Shown piece by piece: positions 61,828 to 64,000 of a DNA stretch of 64,000 nucleotides. Each line of letters opens with the position of its first letter. The stretch's first letter is position 1. The translations under genes were made by a program, and so were the position numbers. Source of the DNA: Bacillota bacterium (lineage in GTDB: Bacteria; Bacillota; Clostridia; Peptostreptococcales; Anaerovoracaceae); assembly GCA_030525285.1 (NCBI GenBank), contig JAUNFA010000002.1:96795-160794 (forward strand), given 5' to 3'. The notes under the pieces were generated by a model. It saw nothing but the letters and a program-made list of their open reading frames with translations, was not told the origin of the DNA and did not search any database.

Positions 61828-62186
61828 TCATTCTTTTGATGGATTCTTCAAGGCTTTGGTCGTATGCATACTGACCGCTGCTTATATTTATCACATGAAG
61901 ATTCTTCACTTTGCCTGTGCTTACAAGCTCCTCAATATACGATAGTGCTTTAATCATATAATCTGTTGAAGAGAGCCATTCCCCCTTATCATTGCGTTCA
62001 AATACATTTATGGCAATGATTTTGGCATTGTATGAAACCCCTGCAATGCCTGCTCCGTTGTCAGCCACAGCTCCTACAATTCCTGCAACATGAGTACCAT
62101 GTCCGTCTTCATCATAAAGCTGTCCTGTAATCGCCTTACTGTGCTTCAAATCAAGGTTATCCACAAGATCTGGATGTTTCGTATCA
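61828..62186 (-). other. Array insert 1: subtilisin-like serine protease fragment
   Basis: Open on the minus strand across the whole 359 bases. It reads DTKHPDLVDNL, then the catalytic His block DEDGHGTHVAGIVGAVADNG, AGVSYNAKIIAINVFE, and ends near the NISSGQYAY strand. This is an internal piece of a peptidase S8 gene, lacking start, most of the region around the catalytic Asp, and the Ser. It cannot be expressed as an enzyme. Confidence 0.85.
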
Positions 62187-62222
62187 GTTATAATAAGAGA
62201 TGAAAAGGGAAGATAGTGTAAC

Positions 62223-62615
62223 TTTTCTGCACCCTGCCATGTTGTAGGTCAGGCGAAAGATCAGCTCTCCCTCCCTTCCGGCATCGGTAGCACACACGAC
62301 TGCATCCACCCTGTCATCATGCATAAGTTTTTTCAAAATCTGATACTGTGCTTTCGTATCACTTTTCACTTCATGCTGCCATTCCTGTGGGATGATCGGA
62401 AGATTGTCATAACTCCATTTCTTCCATGCTTCCTCATAGCTTTCCGGCTGTACCAGTTCTACCAGATGTCCCACACACCATGATACCAGATAGTCATTGC
62501 CTTCCAAATAACCGTCCTTACGCTGTGTGGCACCAAGAACTGCCGCAATGCTCTGTGCCACGCTCGGCTTCTCTGCAATTACAAGCTCCATCTCTATTCC
62601 TCCCCGTTTTCTTCA
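62223..62615 (-). other. Array insert 2: start of a topoisomerase III gene
   Basis: On the minus strand: the ribosome binding site GGGGAGG, ATG at 62591 and MELVIAEKPSVAQSIAAVLG, then SWCVGHLVELVQPE and VVCATDAGREGELIFRLTYN, the TOPRIM region of type IA topoisomerase TopB. This form is commonly carried by conjugative elements of Firmicutes. The insert thus takes in upstream DNA as well as codons and cuts the gene after about 120 codons. Confidence 0.88.
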
Positions 62616-62651
62616 GTTATAATAAGAGATGAAAAGGGAAGATAGTGTAAC

Positions 62652-62904
62652 TGAAGTAACTATCAACGCATTACCTGATACCAAGCAGAACACTCACTAT
62701 GAATATATCAAAAGAGCAGCGGAGTAGAGAGGTAGAAAATGATTAAAGGTACTACAAAAACAGGATTTGAATTCGAAATAGACGAGAACGTATTTGACGA
62801 TTGGGAGCTTGTGGAAGCTTTCAGGGAGATTGAACGAGGTGACGACGGATTAATAGTAGATGTTGTTGAACAGATTCTCGGTATAGAACAGAAAAATGCT
62901 CTTA
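62652..62904 (+). other. Array insert 3: two adjoining phage tail genes (end of one, start of next)
   Basis: Plus strand: the end of one protein (EVTINALPDTKQNTHYEYI ... stop at about 62728), then AGAGAGG and an ATG at 62739 starting MIKGTTKTGFEFEIDEN, VFDDWELVEAFREIERGDDG, open to the next repeat. The second protein has the size, acidity and position of a phage tail assembly chaperone following a major tail protein. The gene junction is kept intact, so the insert is a contiguous piece of phage DNA. Confidence 0.7.
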
Positions 62905-62940
62905 GTTATAATAAGAGATGAAAAGGGAAGATAGTGTAAC

Positions 62941-63191
62941 CTGAGCCGTAATAACTCTTTAACGTTGTACCGTCCGTTATTCTGATCGTACCGCGGTAGA
63001 CTGTGGCATCTATCCTTGTTTCAATAGGCTTACCCTTGAATGACGTACCAGCAGTCGAATCAAGGTATATGGCTGATGATTGGTAGAGCGACCAGCGAAA
63101 ATCTGACTTCCTTTCTTCGGCCTGACTTACTGATGTAAGCTCTTCAAGCATGTTTGGTAACAACCCCATGTATGACTTACCTACTGCATCA
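62941..63191 (-). other. Array insert 4: phage-like structural protein fragment
   Basis: Open on the minus strand throughout: DAVGKSYMGLLPNMLEEL, SVSQAEERKSDFRWSLYQSS, ETRIDATVYRGTIRITDGTT, YYGSG. The style is that of phage tail or minor structural proteins. No full domain is present. Confidence 0.55.
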
Positions 63192-63227
63192 GTTATAATA
63201 AGAGATGAAAAGGGAAGATAGTGTAAC

Positions 63228-63444
63228 TTCAAAGGTTACATCGGGAATCACGAAAACAGCGATTTCAAACGGGTTCAAGTGCACATATACACCAACTGCA
63301 GCACTCGCAGATGGAAGCCATACAATCAAGGTGGATGCAAGCGACAATGACGGGAACGCAGCAACGCAGAAATCCGTTACATTCAAGGTGGATACCGTAC
63401 CGCCTACACTGTCGATTACAAGCCCGGCGGATGGACTTGTTACA
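63228..63444 (+). other. Array insert 5: Ig-like domain fragment
   Basis: Open on the plus strand throughout: TSKVTSGITKTAISNGFKCT, TPTAALADGSHTIKVDASDN, VTFKVDTVPPTLSITSPADG, the linked Ig-like repeats of surface or phage tail proteins ('DG-x-H-T-I-x-V-x-A-x-D-x-x-G-N' and 'D-T-x-P-P'). An internal piece of a larger gene. Confidence 0.75.
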
Positions 63445-63480
63445 GTTATAATAAGAGATGAAAAGGGAAGATAGTGTAAC

Positions 63481-63861
63481 TGTAAGGCAAAAATCAAAGA
63501 ATGTTTTGGCAAAAGCTATACTAAGACATTATCAACAGTAAAAGGTTGGGTTAAAGGTTGGGAAAAAAATGAGCGTAGATTACGTTAATCATACTTTTGG
63601 TATAGATTTGATATATAAATCACCTTCATCTAAATTTAATCAAGATGATATTGCTGATAGTATTAATATTGTATGGTCGCAAATAGGTGATGTAAAGCCA
63701 TACGACATTGAAACATTCGATGATATTATGGATAGATTTTATCAGCTCATAACCCAGTAAAAAAAATATAGAAAGGTGGGGTTGCTATGGCTGGGAGTGC
63801 TTTAGATTATAGCATACGAGTAAAAGGCACACTCGACAGCAGCAGGATATTAGCGGAGTTA
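63481..63861 (+). other. Array insert 6: small ORFs and start of a phage tape-measure-like gene
   Basis: Plus strand: the end of one frame (KAKIKECFGKSYTKTLSTVK ...), a complete 63-codon ORF at 63569-63760 (MSVDYVNHTFGIDLIYKSPS ... stop), then GAAAGGTGGGG and an ATG at 63787 starting MAGSALDYSIRVKGTLDSSR, open to the next repeat. The last resembles the start of phage tail tape measure proteins. It is an undisturbed stretch of a tail gene cluster. Confidence 0.65.
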
Positions 63862-63897
63862 GTTATAATAAGAGATGAAAAGGGAAGATAGTGTAAC

Positions 63898-64000
63898 AAA
63901 GGACACGATATTCTGGTATAGCTTGGTGCCGGCCAGCACATAATACCGTTGTATGAGGAGGTATGGCTGGAACTTCCGTTAGTTCTGATCTGTCCGTTTA
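63898..64000 (-). other. Array insert 7 (partial): M23-like peptidase fragment
   Basis: Minus strand, one open frame: NGQIRTNGSSSHTSSYNGIM then CWPAPSYTRISCP, similar to the W-P-x-P-x-Y-T-R-I-S segment at the start of M23 metallopeptidase domains in phage tail and cell-wall proteins. The insert continues beyond the window. Confidence 0.55.

Larger units (their letters stand above)
61792..64000 (+). CRISPR. Cas1-Cas2-linked array of seven identical 36-bp repeats with 217-393-bp inserts
   Basis: Seven identical repeats begin GTTATAATAAGAG and end AAGATAGTGTAAC, at 61792-61827, 62187-62222, 62616-62651, 62905-62940, 63192-63227, 63445-63480 and 63862-63897. The DNA between them is 359, 393, 253, 251, 217 and 381 bases; a seventh insert runs off the window after 103 bases. 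The repeat fits type II style: length 36, GTT start and AAC end; its reverse complement resembles type II-C repeats in layout. TATAAT is at repeat positions 3-8. All six complete inserts end in pyrimidine-A before the next repeat (TCA, TCA, TTA, TCA, ACA, TTA). There are no normal-size spacers. Strand assignment follows the leader promoter and is tentative. Confidence 0.9.

Noticed and set aside
63205..63474. Free-standing gene in array insert 5, and the small frames crossing repeat borders
   Set aside because: These frames include the repeat sequence at one or both ends and have no start signals; they are fragments cut by the repeats.
62184..63862. Stop codons (TGA/TAA) on the minus strand at insert ends as designed translation stops
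   Set aside because: Five of six read as stops, but one is TGT and the insert frames differ; a PAM-like or 37-bp repeat explanation is simpler.
61792..64000. Ordinary CRISPR array with missed repeats inside the long inserts
   Set aside because: I looked for partial copies of the repeat (GAAAAGGGAAG, TATAATAAG, AGTGTAAC) within the inserts and saw none; the coding frames run unbroken from repeat to repeat.
61792..64000. A prophage tail cluster with a 36-bp mobile repeat inserted into it
   Set aside because: Neighbouring inserts change orientation and origin (subtilase, topB, tail, Ig-like, M23) and do not continue into each other across the repeats, so the array is not one interrupted phage region.

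Overview
The window looks like a chromosomal segment of an anaerobic, amino-acid-fermenting low-to-moderate-GC Firmicute (class Clostridia; a peptide fermenter of the Eubacteriales/Anaerovoracaceae type is my guess, at low confidence). The reasons are two ferredoxin-dependent 2-oxoacid oxidoreductases (a four-subunit Por/Vor enzyme and indolepyruvate oxidoreductase beside phenylacetate-CoA ligase), an EFR1-type flavodoxin/ferredoxin, NiaR-type NAD regulation, a T-box leader, a class B sortase, AGGAGG-type ribosome binding sites throughout and typical Gram-positive lipoproteins.

Layout. 0.1-5.1 kb: divIC-like, RNase M5, rsmA, an LtaS-like sulfatase, a GNAT and a YbaK deacylase, mostly overlapping. 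5.2-8.3 kb: porCDAB-type operon. 8.4-11.7 kb, minus strand: purine permease, apt, paaK. 11.8-14.2 kb: iorAB, divergent from paaK. 14.3-18.1 kb: niaR-nadC-nadB facing nadA, with a consensus promoter between them. 18.2-24.2 kb: beta-propeller-like surface protein, sortase B, flavoredoxin, M16 peptidase and a HIRAN protein. 24.3-26.4 kb: an accessory two-gene module bounded by 89-bp perfect direct repeats. 26.6-31.7 kb: ilvB-ilvN-ilvC-ilvD. 31.7-38.4 kb: an accessory stretch with a decayed cas1 fused to a lone CRISPR repeat, small membrane and lipoproteins (one an Ltp-like superinfection-exclusion candidate), short dispersed repeats and a candidate 25-aa small protein gene. 38.7-42.1 kb: LysR, SGNH esterase, two membrane proteins. 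42.1-47.5 kb: T-box leader and leuA-leuC-leuD-leuB. 47.6-49.5 kb: ECF sigma factor with an RsgI-like anti-sigma. 49.5-54.2 kb, minus strand: DMT transporter, GntR, ispE, Ig-like membrane protein, tadA, HAD phosphatase. 54.5-58.8 kb: stand-alone carboxyltransferase, bioY, thioesterase, mazG, lipoprotein. 58.8-59.6 kb: decayed gene fragments.

The striking part is 60.4-64.0 kb. A type II-like cas1-cas2 pair, with no cas9 or other effector in the window, is followed by seven identical 36-bp repeats. The DNA between repeats is not about 30 bp but 217-393 bp per unit (359, 393, 253, 251, 217 and 381 bp, then 103+ bp to the window edge). Each unit is a coherent coding fragment of what look like phage or conjugative-element genes (subtilase, topoisomerase III, tail assembly chaperone, tail structural protein, Ig-like domain, tape-measure start, M23 peptidase), in both orientations. 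All six complete inserts end in pyrimidine-A immediately before the next repeat, and each repeat carries TATAAT. I know of no CRISPR type with inserts this long, so this is the candidate undescribed system: a Cas1-Cas2-linked 'giant-spacer' array. A degenerate cas1 fragment ending exactly at a 34/36-identical orphan repeat, 30 kb away, shows that another copy of the locus once existed here.

How the genes work together. Por and Ior oxidise 2-oxoacids from amino acid breakdown to acyl-CoA and reduced ferredoxin, and PaaK links aryl acids to CoA. The ilv and leu operons make branched-chain amino acids. The nad regulon makes NAD de novo from aspartate. BioY probably supplies biotin for carboxylase partners of the PycB/OadA-type subunit. 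The accessory parts (the direct-repeat module, the Ltp lipoprotein, the cas1 relic and the cas1-cas2 array) suggest repeated contact with phages and mobile elements.
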